Below, piece by piece: positions 27,839 through 35,540 of a stretch of DNA of 64,000 nucleotides. The stretch is from Amycolatopsis sp. cg9 (GTDB lineage: Bacteria; Actinomycetota; Actinomycetes; Mycobacteriales; Pseudonocardiaceae). The stretch covers positions 5,316,501-5,380,500 of the forward strand of contig NZ_CP166850.1 of NCBI RefSeq assembly GCF_041346945.1, written 5' to 3'. The notes beneath the pieces are model-generated. The model ran no database searches, was not told where the DNA came from, and saw nothing but the letters and a program-made list of their open reading frames with translations. Position 1 is the first letter of the stretch. The number at the start of each line of letters is the position of its first letter. The translations under genes were made by a program, and so were the position numbers.

Positions 27839-28219
27839 ATGAACATCGCGCTGTGGAGCGGGCAGGTGCTGCTGGCCGCGATCTTCGCCGTCTCGGGCGT
27901 GCTCAAGTCGACCATGTCGCGGCAGCGGATGCTGGGGACCGGCCAGACCGGCGCGGCCGCCTACCCGCTGCCCGTGGTCCGGTTCACCGCGATCTGCGAG
28001 CTGTTCGCGGTGGTCGGGCTGATCCTGCCGGTGCCGCTGGGCATCGCGCCGGCGCTGACCGGGTGGGCCGCGGCCGGGCTGGCCGTGGTCATGGTGGGTG
28101 CCATGGCGATGCACTCCCGGCCGGCGATCGTGCAGCACAAGCCGGCCGAGTGGCGGAACGTCAGCGTCAACACCGTGCTGCTCGCGATCGCCGTGTTCGT
28201 CGCCGCCGGCCGACTGTAG
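27839..28219 (+). CDS. DoxX-family membrane protein
   Basis: 126 aa, four hydrophobic segments (LWSGQVLLAAIFAVSGVLK, FTAICELFAVVGLILPVPL, LTGWAAAGLAVVMVGAMAM, NTVLLAIAVFVAAG). The first segment with FAVSGVLK and the motif MLGTGQTGAAAYPLPVVRF are typical of DoxX-like proteins, linked to redox or thiosulfate-quinone chemistry in some organisms. Ribosome-binding site GGGAGGA. It has its own ECF41-type promoter and therefore is probably separate from the flanking regulator and aminophosphonate operon. Confidence 0.83.
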   Translation: MNIALWSGQVLLAAIFAVSGVLKSTMSRQRMLGTGQTGAAAYPLPVVRFTAICELFAVVGLILPVPLGIAPALTGWAAAGLAVVMVGAMAMHSRPAIVQHKPAEWRNVSVNTVLLAIAVFVAAGRL

Positions 28220-28322
28220 ATAACGGGATGATAACTCATCCGGTCCAATATTCGAGGGTCCTTCACGCTCCGTTAGCCGTCGGGTCAGCCGTCGTTGGCG
28301 CGCGGCCGACAGCGTGGGCGGC

Positions 28323-29441
28323 GTGCGAATCCTCATCGTGGGCGGTGGCGTGCTCGGCACGTTGCACGCCTGGCAGGCCGTCGAGCGCGGCCACGACGTC
28401 GTCCAGCTCGAACGCGAACCCGAGGCCCGGGGCGCGTCCGTGCGCAACTTCGGCCTGGTCTGGGTCGGCGGCCGCGCGGCAGGCGCCGAGCTCGGCACCG
28501 CGCGGCGGGCCCGGCTGCTGTGGGAGCGGATCGGCGAGCGCGTCCCGGCCCTCGGCTTCCGCGCCAACGGCTCGCTGACCGTCGTCCGGACCGAAGCCGA
28601 ACTCGCCGTCGCCCGTCAGGTCGCCGAAGGGCCCGAAGCCGCCGAGCGCGGGTACGAGCTGCTCGACGCCACCGAGACCCGGGCGCTGAACCCGGCTCTC
28701 CGCGGCGATTTCCGCGGCGCGCTGTGGTGCGGGCGCGACGCCGCCGTCGAGCCGCGGACCGCGCAGCCCGCCCTGCGGGCCGAACTCGCGAAGACCGGCC
28801 GCTACACCTGGCGGCCCGGCCGGGAGGTCCGGCACCTGAGCGCCACCGGCGTCGTCGACGACCACGGCGAGCGGCACGACGGCGACGTAGTCGTGTTCTG
28901 CACCGGCGCCCGGACCGGCGGCCTGGTGCGCGAGCTGGCCGGCGACCCGCCGGTGCGGCGCGTGCGGCTGCAGATGGCCCAGACCGAGCCCCTCGGCGAA
29001 GCGCTCACCACGAGCGTCGCCGACGGCGACAGCTTCCACTACTACCCGGCTTACCGCGGTCCGGCACTCGACGCACTCGCGGAAACCCAGCCCCAGGCCG
29101 ACGTCGCCGCCGCCCACCGGATGCAGCTGCTGCTCGTCCAGCGGCTCGACGGCTCGCTCACCATCGGCGACACCCACTCCTACGACGAGCCGTTCGCCTT
29201 CGACGTCACCGAAGACCCCTACGCGCACCTCGCCGACGTCGCCGGGGCCCTGCTGGGGCGCCCGCTGCCGCCGATCCGCCGCCGCTGGGCCGGGGTGTAC
29301 GCGCAGACCGCCGATCCCGGCCGGATCGTGCACCGCGCGCGCGTCGCGGACAACGCCGTGCTGGTCACCGGGCCCGGCGGGCGCGGCATGACCTGCGCGC
29401 CCGCCATCGCCGAAGACACCGCCGAGGAGCTGGACCTGTGA
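28323..29441 (+). CDS. FAD-dependent oxidoreductase of the phosphonate-associated type (TIGR03364-like)
   Basis: 372 aa from GTG 28323; a GTG at 28314 is in frame. D-amino acid oxidase fold: Rossmann FAD site RILIVGGGVLGTLHAW, then QLEREPEARGASVRNFGLVWVGG, and the C-terminal dinucleotide-binding part VLVTGPGGRGMTCAPAIAED. Members of this subfamily are found with phosphonate genes and oxidise aminophosphonates or their products. It overlaps the phosphonatase-like gene (GTGA) and is the first gene of a six-gene operon with an aminoethylphosphonate-type ABC transporter, which supports that role. Confidence 0.85.
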   Translation: MRILIVGGGVLGTLHAWQAVERGHDVVQLEREPEARGASVRNFGLVWVGGRAAGAELGTARRARLLWERIGERVPALGFRANGSLTVVRTEAELAVARQVAEGPEAAERGYELLDATETRALNPALRGDFRGALWCGRDAAVEPRTAQPALRAELAKTGRYTWRPGREVRHLSATGVVDDHGERHDGDVVVFCTGARTGGLVRELAGDPPVRRVRLQMAQTEPLGEALTTSVADGDSFHYYPAYRGPALDALAETQPQADVAAAHRMQLLLVQRLDGSLTIGDTHSYDEPFAFDVTEDPYAHLADVAGALLGRPLPPIRRRWAGVYAQTADPGRIVHRARVADNAVLVTGPGGRGMTCAPAIAEDTAEELDL

Positions 29442-30100
29442 CCCCCGAACTCGTCGTGCTCGACATGGCCGGCACGACCGTCGCCGACGACGGCCTCGTC
29501 GTGCGGGCCTTCACCGAAGTCATCCGGTCCGCCGGCGTGCCCGACGAGAAGTACCCCGAGATGCTGCGGTACGTCCTCGACACCATGGGCCAGTCGAAGA
29601 TCGTCGTCTTCCGCGCCCTCCTCGGCGACGAAACCCGGGCCCGGCAGGCGAACGCGGCCTTCGAAGCCGCCTACGGGGAGCTGGTGGGGGAGAGCAAGCC
29701 GGTCCCCGGCGCCGAAGCCGTCGTCCGCGGCCTGCGCGAGGACGGCGTCAAGGTCGCCTTCACCACCGGCTTCGCGCCCGCGACCCAGCGGGCCATCCTC
29801 GTCGCCCTCGGCTGGCGCGACCTCGCCGACCTCGCGCTCGCCCCCGGCGACGGCGTCCGCGGCCGCCCGTTCCCCGACCTCGTCCTCGCCGCGGCGCTGC
29901 GGCTCGAAGTCACCGACGTGCGGCGGATCGCCGTCGTCGGCGACACCGCTTCGGACGTCCTGTGCGGCCTCCGCTCGGGCGCGTCCGTCGTCGCGGGCGT
30001 GCTCACCGGCGCCGGCCGCCGCGAAGACCTCGCCGGCGCCACCCACGTCCTCGGCTCCGTCTCCGACCTCCCCGCCGTGCTCGAAGGAGAACCCCGATGA
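29438..30100 (+). CDS. Phosphonatase-like HAD hydrolase (TIGR03351-like)
   Basis: 220 aa, GTG start overlapping the previous stop. HAD motifs: nucleophile Asp in VLDMAGTTVADDG (motif I), Thr in VAFTTGFAP (motif II), and VVGDTASDVLCG (motif IV), with GRPFPD before it. The cap segment MGQSKIVVFRALLG places a Lys where phosphonoacetaldehyde hydrolase has its Schiff-base Lys, so C-P bond cleavage of phosphonoacetaldehyde or a related aldehyde is plausible (inference). It is about 50 residues shorter than classic PhnX. Coupled to the transporter gene downstream. Confidence 0.85.
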   Translation: MTPELVVLDMAGTTVADDGLVVRAFTEVIRSAGVPDEKYPEMLRYVLDTMGQSKIVVFRALLGDETRARQANAAFEAAYGELVGESKPVPGAEAVVRGLREDGVKVAFTTGFAPATQRAILVALGWRDLADLALAPGDGVRGRPFPDLVLAAALRLEVTDVRRIAVVGDTASDVLCGLRSGASVVAGVLTGAGRREDLAGATHVLGSVSDLPAVLEGEPR

Positions 30101-31104
30101 AGAAGACCCTGGCCACCGTCCTCGCGGTGGCGCTGACCGCGCTGCTCTCCGCGTGCGGTGGCACCGGCGCCGGTGCCACCGGCGGCAAGACCGTCACCGT
30201 GTACACAGTGGACGGACTGGAAGACTGGTACACCGCCCGGTTCGCCGAGTTCAAGGCACAGACCGGCATCACCGTGCAGGCGGTCACCGCCGGCTCCGGC
30301 GAAGTCGCTTCGCGCGTGGAGAAGGAAAAGGCCAACACCCAGGCCGACGTCCTCGTCACGCTGCCGCCGTTCATCCAGCGCGTCGCCGGCCTGCTGCAGC
30401 CCTACACCCCGCAGGGCGCGGACCAGGTGTCGGACAAGGATCCGCAGGGCCGCTTCGCCGCGATGATGAACAACTACCTCAGCTTCATCCGCAACCCGGC
30501 GGCCACGCCGAAGACCTGGGACGACCTCCTCGACCCGAAGCTCAAGGGCAAGGTCCAGTATTCGACACCCGGCGAGGCCGGCGACGGCACCGCCGTGCTC
30601 CTGCAGCTGCAGCACGTCCTCGGCGAGCAGGGCGCGCTCGACTACCTCGGCAAGCTGGAGGCCAACAACGCGGGGCCGTCGTCCTCCACCGGCAAGCTGC
30701 AGCCGAAGGTGGCCAAGGGCGAGCTGCTCGTGGCCAACGGCGACGTCCAGATGAACCTCGCCGAGATCGCCAAGAGCGGCGGCTTCGAGGTGTTCTTCCC
30801 AGCCGACGCCCAGGGCAGGCGCTCGACCTTCGCGCTGCCGTACTACGCCGGGCTCGTGACGAACGCGCCGCACCCCGACGACGCGAAGCGGCTCCTCGAC
30901 TTCCTGTTCTCCCCGGAAGTCCAGGCGAAGGCCGCCGACGCGTACGGCATCCCGGCCCGCGCCGACGTCACGGCCACCGGCGCGAACGCGGCGAAGATCA
31001 AGGCCGCGCTTGACGGCGTCGAGATCTGGCACCCGGACTGGGTCGCGGTGCTCGGGAAGCTCGACGCCGACCTTGCCGCGTACAAGAAGGCCGTCGGCCG
31101 GTGA
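30097..31104 (+). CDS. 2-aminoethylphosphonate-type ABC transporter substrate-binding lipoprotein (PhnS-like)
   Basis: 335 aa. Signal peptide with lipobox LLSACGG (Cys about 20) anchors it outside the membrane. The fold is that of the iron/thiosulfate/aminoethylphosphonate binding group: VTVYTVDGLEDWYTARFAEFK, SGEVASRVEKEK, YLSFIRNPAATPKTWDDLLDPKLKG, and FALPYYAGLVTNAPHPDDAKRLLDFLFSPE. The ATG overlaps the upstream stop (ATGA). It is flanked by phosphonate enzymes, so 2-aminoethylphosphonate or a close relative is the likely ligand; family resemblance alone would also allow iron or polyamine. Confidence 0.85.
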   Translation: MKKTLATVLAVALTALLSACGGTGAGATGGKTVTVYTVDGLEDWYTARFAEFKAQTGITVQAVTAGSGEVASRVEKEKANTQADVLVTLPPFIQRVAGLLQPYTPQGADQVSDKDPQGRFAAMMNNYLSFIRNPAATPKTWDDLLDPKLKGKVQYSTPGEAGDGTAVLLQLQHVLGEQGALDYLGKLEANNAGPSSSTGKLQPKVAKGELLVANGDVQMNLAEIAKSGGFEVFFPADAQGRRSTFALPYYAGLVTNAPHPDDAKRLLDFLFSPEVQAKAADAYGIPARADVTATGANAAKIKAALDGVEIWHPDWVAVLGKLDADLAAYKKAVGR

Positions 31105-32150
31105 CGCCGTCCGTCGAGTTCCGCGGGGTATCCGTCCACTTCGGACGGACCACCGCGCTGGACACCCTCGACCTCGCGGTCGGCCGCGGCGAAACCCTCG
31201 CGCTGCTCGGGCCGTCCGGCTCCGGCAAGTCGACGGCGCTCAAGGCGCTGGCCGGGTTCGTGCGGCCCAGCGCGGGACGGGTGTTCCTGAACGGCGAGGA
31301 CGTCACGGACCTGCCGCCGCACCGCCGCGGTCTCGGCGTCGTGGTCCAGAGCTACGCGCTGTTCCCGCACCTGCGCGTCGACGCCAACGTCGCGTTCGGC
31401 CTCAGGGCCCGGCGGTGGCCGCGCGCCGACGTCGCGGCGCGGGTCGCCGAGGTCCTCGGCCTGGTCGGGATGGGGGCCTACGCCCGCCGGTTCCCGCGCG
31501 AGCTGTCCGGCGGCCAGCAGCAGCGGGTCGCCCTGGCCAGGGCGCTGGCCATCCGCCCCGACGTGCTGCTGCTCGACGAGCCGCTGTCCGCGTTGGACGC
31601 CGCCCTGCGCGAGGACATGATCGCGGAGCTGCTGCGGCTGCGCGCCGAACTGCCGGGCACCACGCTCGTCTACGTCACCCACGACCAGGGCGAAGCGCTC
31701 GCGCTGGCCGACCGGATCGCCGTCATGCGCGACTCGCGGCTGGTCGAAACCGGGCCGTGCGAACAGCTTTACCGGCGCCCGGCGAACGCGTTCACCGCGA
31801 GCTTCCTCGGCGCGGCCAACCTCATCCCGGTCGACCTGGTCCGCGCCGGGTCCCCGGCGACCGTCCGGCTCGGCGAGCGCGAGCTGACCGCCGAACCGAC
31901 CGGCGCGCTCGGCGCCGGCCCGGTCGCGCTCGGCGTGCGCCCGCACCGGGTCGGCGTCGGCGAACCGGCAGCGGGCACGCTCCCGGCGCTGGTCACGGCC
32001 GTGCAGTGGCGCGGCACCGGCTACCGCCTGGACCTGGTGCTGGCGACCGGCACGACGATCCGGGCCGAGGTGCCCGAGGCGTTCACCGTCGGCACGGCGG
32101 TCGGGGTGTCCATCCCGGACGGCTGCCCGCTGGTCGGGGCCGTCTCGTGA
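31101..32150 (+). CDS. ABC transporter ATP-binding protein (PhnT-like)
   Basis: 349 aa, GTG start overlapping the stop upstream. Walker A LLGPSGSGKSTALKALAGF (residue about 35), Q-loop VVQSYALFPHLRV, signature ELSGGQQQRVALARALA, Walker B VLLLDEPLSALDA, switch His VYVTHDQGEALA. A TOBE domain follows from about residue 240 (LGVRPHRVGVG). This is the energising subunit of the importer encoded by the surrounding genes. Confidence 0.9.
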   Translation: MTPSVEFRGVSVHFGRTTALDTLDLAVGRGETLALLGPSGSGKSTALKALAGFVRPSAGRVFLNGEDVTDLPPHRRGLGVVVQSYALFPHLRVDANVAFGLRARRWPRADVAARVAEVLGLVGMGAYARRFPRELSGGQQQRVALARALAIRPDVLLLDEPLSALDAALREDMIAELLRLRAELPGTTLVYVTHDQGEALALADRIAVMRDSRLVETGPCEQLYRRPANAFTASFLGAANLIPVDLVRAGSPATVRLGERELTAEPTGALGAGPVALGVRPHRVGVGEPAAGTLPALVTAVQWRGTGYRLDLVLATGTTIRAEVPEAFTVGTAVGVSIPDGCPLVGAVS

Positions 32151-32998
32151 CCGCCGTGGCCCTCGTGAGTGAGAAACAACGTGCTGACCCTGTTTCCCGC
32201 TCACGACGGGGTTCGCTGTGGGTGCTGCCGCCGCTCGTGGTCGTCGCGGTGTTCTTCGGTTACCCGCTGGTGCTGGTGGCGGGGCAGTCGCTGACCACGG
32301 ACACCGGGTTCGGCCTGGACGTCTGGGCCGAGGTGCTCGGCTCGGCCGAGTTCCGCGACGCGGCGCTCCAGACGGTGCTGCTCGCGCTGGGCGCCACCGC
32401 CGGCTGCGTCGTGCTCGGCACGTTCCTCGCCCTGGTCATCGCGTTCGTCCCGTTCCCCGGCGCGCGGACGCTGTCGCGGCTGGTCGACACGGTGCTCGCG
32501 TTCCCGTCGTTCCTCATCGCGCTGGCGTTCACGTTCCTCTACGGCAGCGCCGGCGTGCTCGGCGCGGGCGGCTTCCTCTACTCGCCGTGGGGCGTGCTGC
32601 TGGCCGAGATCACGTTCTACACGCCGTTCGTGATGCGGCCGGCGCTGGCGGCGTTCGGGCAGATCCCCGGCGTCCACCTGGACGTCGCCGCGTCGCTCGG
32701 CGCGCGGCCGGGCCGGGTGCTGGCGCGGGTGGTGCTGCCCGCGGCGCTGCCGTCGCTGGCCTCAGGCGCCTGCCTGACGCTGCTGCTCGCGCTCAACGAG
32801 TTCGGCATCGTGCTGTTCCTCGGCGCGAAGGGGGTCACGACGCTGCCGATGCTGGTGTACGGCAAGGGGATCGTCACGTTCGACTTCCCGGCGGCGAGCG
32901 TCGTCGCGCTGGTCGACGTCGTGCTTTCGCTGCTGTTGTACGGGTGTTACCGGGTGCTCGCGGGAAGGGGTCGCGGTGCTGCTGTGGACGCGGCGTAG
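32147..32998 (+). CDS. ABC transporter permease (PhnU-like)
   Basis: 283 aa, GTG start overlapping the ATPase stop. Six hydrophobic segments; the EAA-type loop that docks on the ATPase is visible as VAASLGARPGRVLARVVLPAALP. It starts with a basic stretch (KQRADPVSRSRRG) and pairs with the next permease to form the channel. Confidence 0.88.
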   Translation: MTAVALVSEKQRADPVSRSRRGSLWVLPPLVVVAVFFGYPLVLVAGQSLTTDTGFGLDVWAEVLGSAEFRDAALQTVLLALGATAGCVVLGTFLALVIAFVPFPGARTLSRLVDTVLAFPSFLIALAFTFLYGSAGVLGAGGFLYSPWGVLLAEITFYTPFVMRPALAAFGQIPGVHLDVAASLGARPGRVLARVVLPAALPSLASGACLTLLLALNEFGIVLFLGAKGVTTLPMLVYGKGIVTFDFPAASVVALVDVVLSLLLYGCYRVLAGRGRGAAVDAA

Positions 32999-33773
32999 CA
33001 AGGTGCTGCTGTGGCTGGTTTTCGGCGTGGTGTTCGCGGTCGTCGTCGCGGCCCCGCTGGTGATGATCGTGCTCGCGTCGTTCGCCGGGCACTGGACGGG
33101 CGTGCTGCCCGGCGGGTTCACCCTCGGCCACTACGCGGACGCGCTGGCGGGGGAGACGTTCGCGAGCCTGTCGGTGAGCATCCAGACCGGCGTCATCGCG
33201 GGCGCGGCGGCCGTCCTGCTCGGGACGTGGGCGGCGCTGGCCGCGGAAACCGCGTCACCCCGGCTGCGGCGGCTCGCGGGGACGGTGTTCCACCTGCCGA
33301 TCGCGGTGCCGTCGGTGGTGCTGGGGCTGGCGCTGCTGGTGGCGTTCAGCCGGCCGCCGCTGGCGTTCAACGGGACCCGCTGGATCGTGCTGCTCGGGCA
33401 CCTGCTGATCGTGCTGCCGTTCGCCTTCAGCACGGTGTCGGCGGCGCTCACCCGCGTCGACCCCCAGCTCGCGCAGGCGGCGGCGTCCCTCGGGGCCTCC
33501 CCCGTCCGGGTGCTGGTGCGGGTGCGCGTGCCGGTGCTGCTCCCGGCGATGACGGCGTCGGCGAGCCTCGCGCTGGCGATGTCGATGGGCGAGCTGGGCG
33601 CGACCATGATGCTGTACCCGCCGGACTGGCGCACGCTCCCGGCGAGCGTCTTCGCGCTGACCGACCGCGGCCAGGTGTTCCTCGCCTCCGCGGCGACGGT
33701 GCTGCTGCTCGCCGTCACCGGCGCGGGGGTGATCCTGCTGGGCCTGGTCCGCGGCCGGGCGGCGCACCGGTAG
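32976..33773 (+). CDS. ABC transporter permease (PhnV-like)
   Basis: 265 aa, GTG start at 32976 with GGAAGGGG upstream; it overlaps the previous gene by 23 bp. Six hydrophobic segments and the EAA-type loop AAASLGASPVRVLVRVRVPVLLP. It completes the importer and is the last gene of the operon; a leaderless lipoprotein gene with its own promoter starts directly after it. Confidence 0.88.
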   Translation: MLLWTRRSKVLLWLVFGVVFAVVVAAPLVMIVLASFAGHWTGVLPGGFTLGHYADALAGETFASLSVSIQTGVIAGAAAVLLGTWAALAAETASPRLRRLAGTVFHLPIAVPSVVLGLALLVAFSRPPLAFNGTRWIVLLGHLLIVLPFAFSTVSAALTRVDPQLAQAAASLGASPVRVLVRVRVPVLLPAMTASASLALAMSMGELGATMMLYPPDWRTLPASVFALTDRGQVFLASAATVLLLAVTGAGVILLGLVRGRAAHR

Positions 33774-33775
33774 GT

Positions 33776-33803
33776 GCAACCGTTTCGGCGTCCGGTCCGT
33801 CTG
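33776..33803 (+). promoter_or_regulatory. ECF-type promoter for a leaderless lipoprotein mRNA (GCAACC-N16-CGTCTG)
   Basis: GCAACC (33776-33781) and CGTCTG (33798-33803) are spaced by 16 bases. The -10 box ends 7 bases before the ATG at 33810, so transcription should start at the ATG itself. The paralogous gene at 34498 has the same arrangement. Confidence 0.65.
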
Positions 33804-33809
33804 GCAGGT

Positions 33810-34298
33810 ATGCGCACACTGCTGGGTACGGTCCTGCTGCTCCTGACGCTGACCGCGTGCGGGGCGAGCACCGCGGGCGCTCCGGGCGGCACCGGCCCGG
33901 AGACGCCCACGACGTCGTCTTCGTCCCCGCTGCCGGGTTCGCCGACGGTCGCCCCGCCGCCGTCCCAGACGGTCGGCCGCCCCACGCAGGGCATCGCCCC
34001 GGGCGACGACGTGATCGCCGAATCCCAGGTCGACGCACGTTCCCTGCCCGAGGGCTACCCCCGCAGCCTCACCCGCAGCCTCGACGGCAAGACGGTCATC
34101 CTGCAGGCGGAGGAGGGCGGCTGCCGCCGCGTCTCGGCGCGGGTCGGCGACCAGACGCCGCAGCAGGTGGTGGTGCTGATCGCCGTCACCGCGGCGAAGA
34201 AGGGCCAGATGTGCCCGGACTACATCCGCGAGATCACCGTCCCGCTGGCGCTGGCCGAGCCGCTCGGCACCCGCACGGTGGTGCTCCGCCAGGGCTGA
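33810..34298 (+). CDS. Lipoprotein of unknown function, paralog A
   Basis: 162 aa. Signal peptide with lipobox TLTAC (Cys about 16), a Ser/Thr/Pro/Gly linker (SSSSPLPGSPTVAPPPSQ) and a roughly 100-residue C-terminal domain with two conserved Cys (EEGGCRR, GQMCPDY). The next gene has the same layout and clear similarity (GGC..., QMC..D, PLA.PL..RTVVL), so the two arose by duplication. No ribosome-binding site precedes the ATG, which agrees with a leaderless transcript. No family name recognised; close to small actinobacterial lipoproteins of unknown role. Confidence 0.82.
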   Translation: MRTLLGTVLLLLTLTACGASTAGAPGGTGPETPTTSSSSPLPGSPTVAPPPSQTVGRPTQGIAPGDDVIAESQVDARSLPEGYPRSLTRSLDGKTVILQAEEGGCRRVSARVGDQTPQQVVVLIAVTAAKKGQMCPDYIREITVPLALAEPLGTRTVVLRQG

Positions 34299-34313
34299 CC
34301 CCGCCCCGGACGC

Positions 34314-34352
34314 TGGGAGGGTGACCCCGGGATGCCCGGGGTCACCCTCCCA
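34314..34352 (+). terminator. 18-bp perfect stem after paralog A
   Basis: TGGGAGGGTGACCCCGGG (34314-34331) pairs perfectly with 34335-34352 around a 3-base loop ATG. It is the first of three stacked hairpins between the two lipoprotein genes. Confidence 0.78.
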
Positions 34353-34364
34353 GACCACGTTCCG

Positions 34365-34423
34365 CCGCACTTTCACGTGAAAGTGCGGCCACCCTCCCGC
34401 CGCACTTTCACGTGAAAGTGCGG
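34365..34423. repeat. Two identical CACGTG-centred palindromes between the lipoprotein paralogs
   Basis: 24-bp perfect palindromes at 34365-34388 and 34400-34423, both with core GCACTTTCACGTGAAAGTGC and both flanked by CCGC/GCGG. The same core recurs at 15561, 15599 and 49352. Here, unlike the other sites, the neighbours are in tandem and not convergent. Confidence 0.78.
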
Positions 34424-34462
34424 CCCCGCTACCCGCCGGAGCCGAACGGATCGATCTTGCGT

Positions 34463-34491
34463 GCAACCCCGTGTCGGGCCCGTTCCGTCTT
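34463..34491 (+). promoter_or_regulatory. ECF-type promoter for a leaderless lipoprotein mRNA (GCAACC-N17-CGTCTT)
   Basis: GCAACC (34463-34468) and CGTCTT (34486-34491) are spaced by 17 bases; the -10 box again ends 7 bases before the ATG (34498). It mirrors the promoter at 33776-33803. Confidence 0.65.
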
Positions 34492-34497
34492 CGGGGC

Positions 34498-35013
34498 ATG
34501 AGGTACTTAGCGAAGGTGGTCGGGACAGGCGCGTTCCTGCTGATGGCGACGGCCTGCGCCGGCCAGGACATGCCCACCAGCCAGCCCGCTGCCGGGGGTG
34601 ACTCCGCGGCGCCGACCGGCAGCGTTTCGACGTCGCCGAGCGAGTCGGTGCTGCCCGGCTCGCCGACGGCGAACCCGCCGGGCAAGCCGCGGCTCACCGT
34701 GCCCGAAGGCAGTACGCCGGTGCCGCCCGCCAAGATCGACGCGACCGCGCTGCCCGGCGGCTTCCCGCACGAGGTGTGGACGGCCAACGGCGGCACCGTG
34801 CTCAACATCCGCGCCCAGGAGGGCGGCTGCGGCCACGCCCTCGGCGAGGCGACCGAGCAGGGCGGCGACCACGTCGTGGTCAACCTGAGCGAGACCAAGG
34901 CCCAGACCGGCCAGATGTGCACGATGGACATCCGGTACCCGGTGATCTCGGTCGCGCTGGCCGCGCCGCTGGACCAGCGCACGGTGGTGCTGAAGACCAC
35001 GCCGCCGAAGTGA
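34498..35013 (+). CDS. Lipoprotein of unknown function, paralog B
   Basis: 171 aa. Lipobox ATACA (Cys about 18), a linker rich in Ser/Pro/Gly, and a C-terminal domain similar to the preceding gene: QEGGCGHALGEATEQGG, QTGQMCTMDIRYPVISVALAAPL and RTVVLKT. Two Cys are conserved between the paralogs and may form a disulfide. No ribosome-binding site; leaderless translation is likely. Function unknown. Confidence 0.82.
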   Translation: MRYLAKVVGTGAFLLMATACAGQDMPTSQPAAGGDSAAPTGSVSTSPSESVLPGSPTANPPGKPRLTVPEGSTPVPPAKIDATALPGGFPHEVWTANGGTVLNIRAQEGGCGHALGEATEQGGDHVVVNLSETKAQTGQMCTMDIRYPVISVALAAPLDQRTVVLKTTPPK

Positions 35014-35036
35014 TCACCCTGGCCTAGGCTCGGGTG

Positions 35037-35474
35037 ATGGGAAGCCGCCAGGTCTCACGCACCGCGATCGTCGCCACGACCCCGGAGAAGATCTTCGGGC
35101 TCCTGGCCGATCCGGCCCAGCACCCGCTCATCGACGGATCCGGGACGGTCCGGGCCGCCCAGCCGGGCGGCCCGGACCGGCTCTCGCTCGGCGCCACGTT
35201 CGGGATGGACATGAAGCTGGGCCCGTCCTACAAGATCCTCAACACCGTGGTGGAGTTCGAAGAGGACCGCCTGATCGCCTGGCGCCACTTCAACGGCCAC
35301 CGCTGGCGCTGGCGCCTGGAGCCCCTCGGCGACGGCCGCACCGAGGTCACCGAGACGTTCGACTGGTCGACGGCGAAGTTCCCGCTGGCCATCACGCTCA
35401 GCCCGTTCCCGCGCAAGAACGCCCAGGGCATCGAGAAGACCCTCGCCCGGCTCACGGAGCTGTTCCCGGGCTGA
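35037..35474 (+). CDS. SRPBCC-family protein
   Basis: 145 aa. START/Bet v1-like fold pattern: VSRTAIVATTPEKIFGLLADPAQHPLIDGSG at the start, a strand-rich middle (VVEFEEDRLIAWRHFNG, WRWRLEPLGDGRTEVTETFDW) and a C-terminal long helix (KNAQGIEKTLARLTELF). Such proteins bind hydrophobic ligands; function is not predictable. A TAGGCT hexamer ends 7 bp before the ATG, so a leaderless transcript is possible. Confidence 0.8.
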   Translation: MGSRQVSRTAIVATTPEKIFGLLADPAQHPLIDGSGTVRAAQPGGPDRLSLGATFGMDMKLGPSYKILNTVVEFEEDRLIAWRHFNGHRWRWRLEPLGDGRTEVTETFDWSTAKFPLAITLSPFPRKNAQGIEKTLARLTELFPG

Positions 35475-35491
35475 CGAAGACCGCACCCAAT

Positions 35492-35526
35492 TAGTTGTAC
35501 AGTGCTTAATATTGTCCGTGCAACTA
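35492..35526. promoter_or_regulatory. Inverted repeat in front of the MFS exporter gene
   Basis: TAGTTGTAC (35492-35500) and GTGCAACTA (35518-35526) are inverted copies with one mismatch, 17 bases apart, in an AT-rich 66-bp gap. This fits an operator for a MarR- or TetR-type repressor of the exporter; no such regulator gene is adjacent. Confidence 0.5.
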
Positions 35527-35540
35527 CTTGCGAGGGTGCG

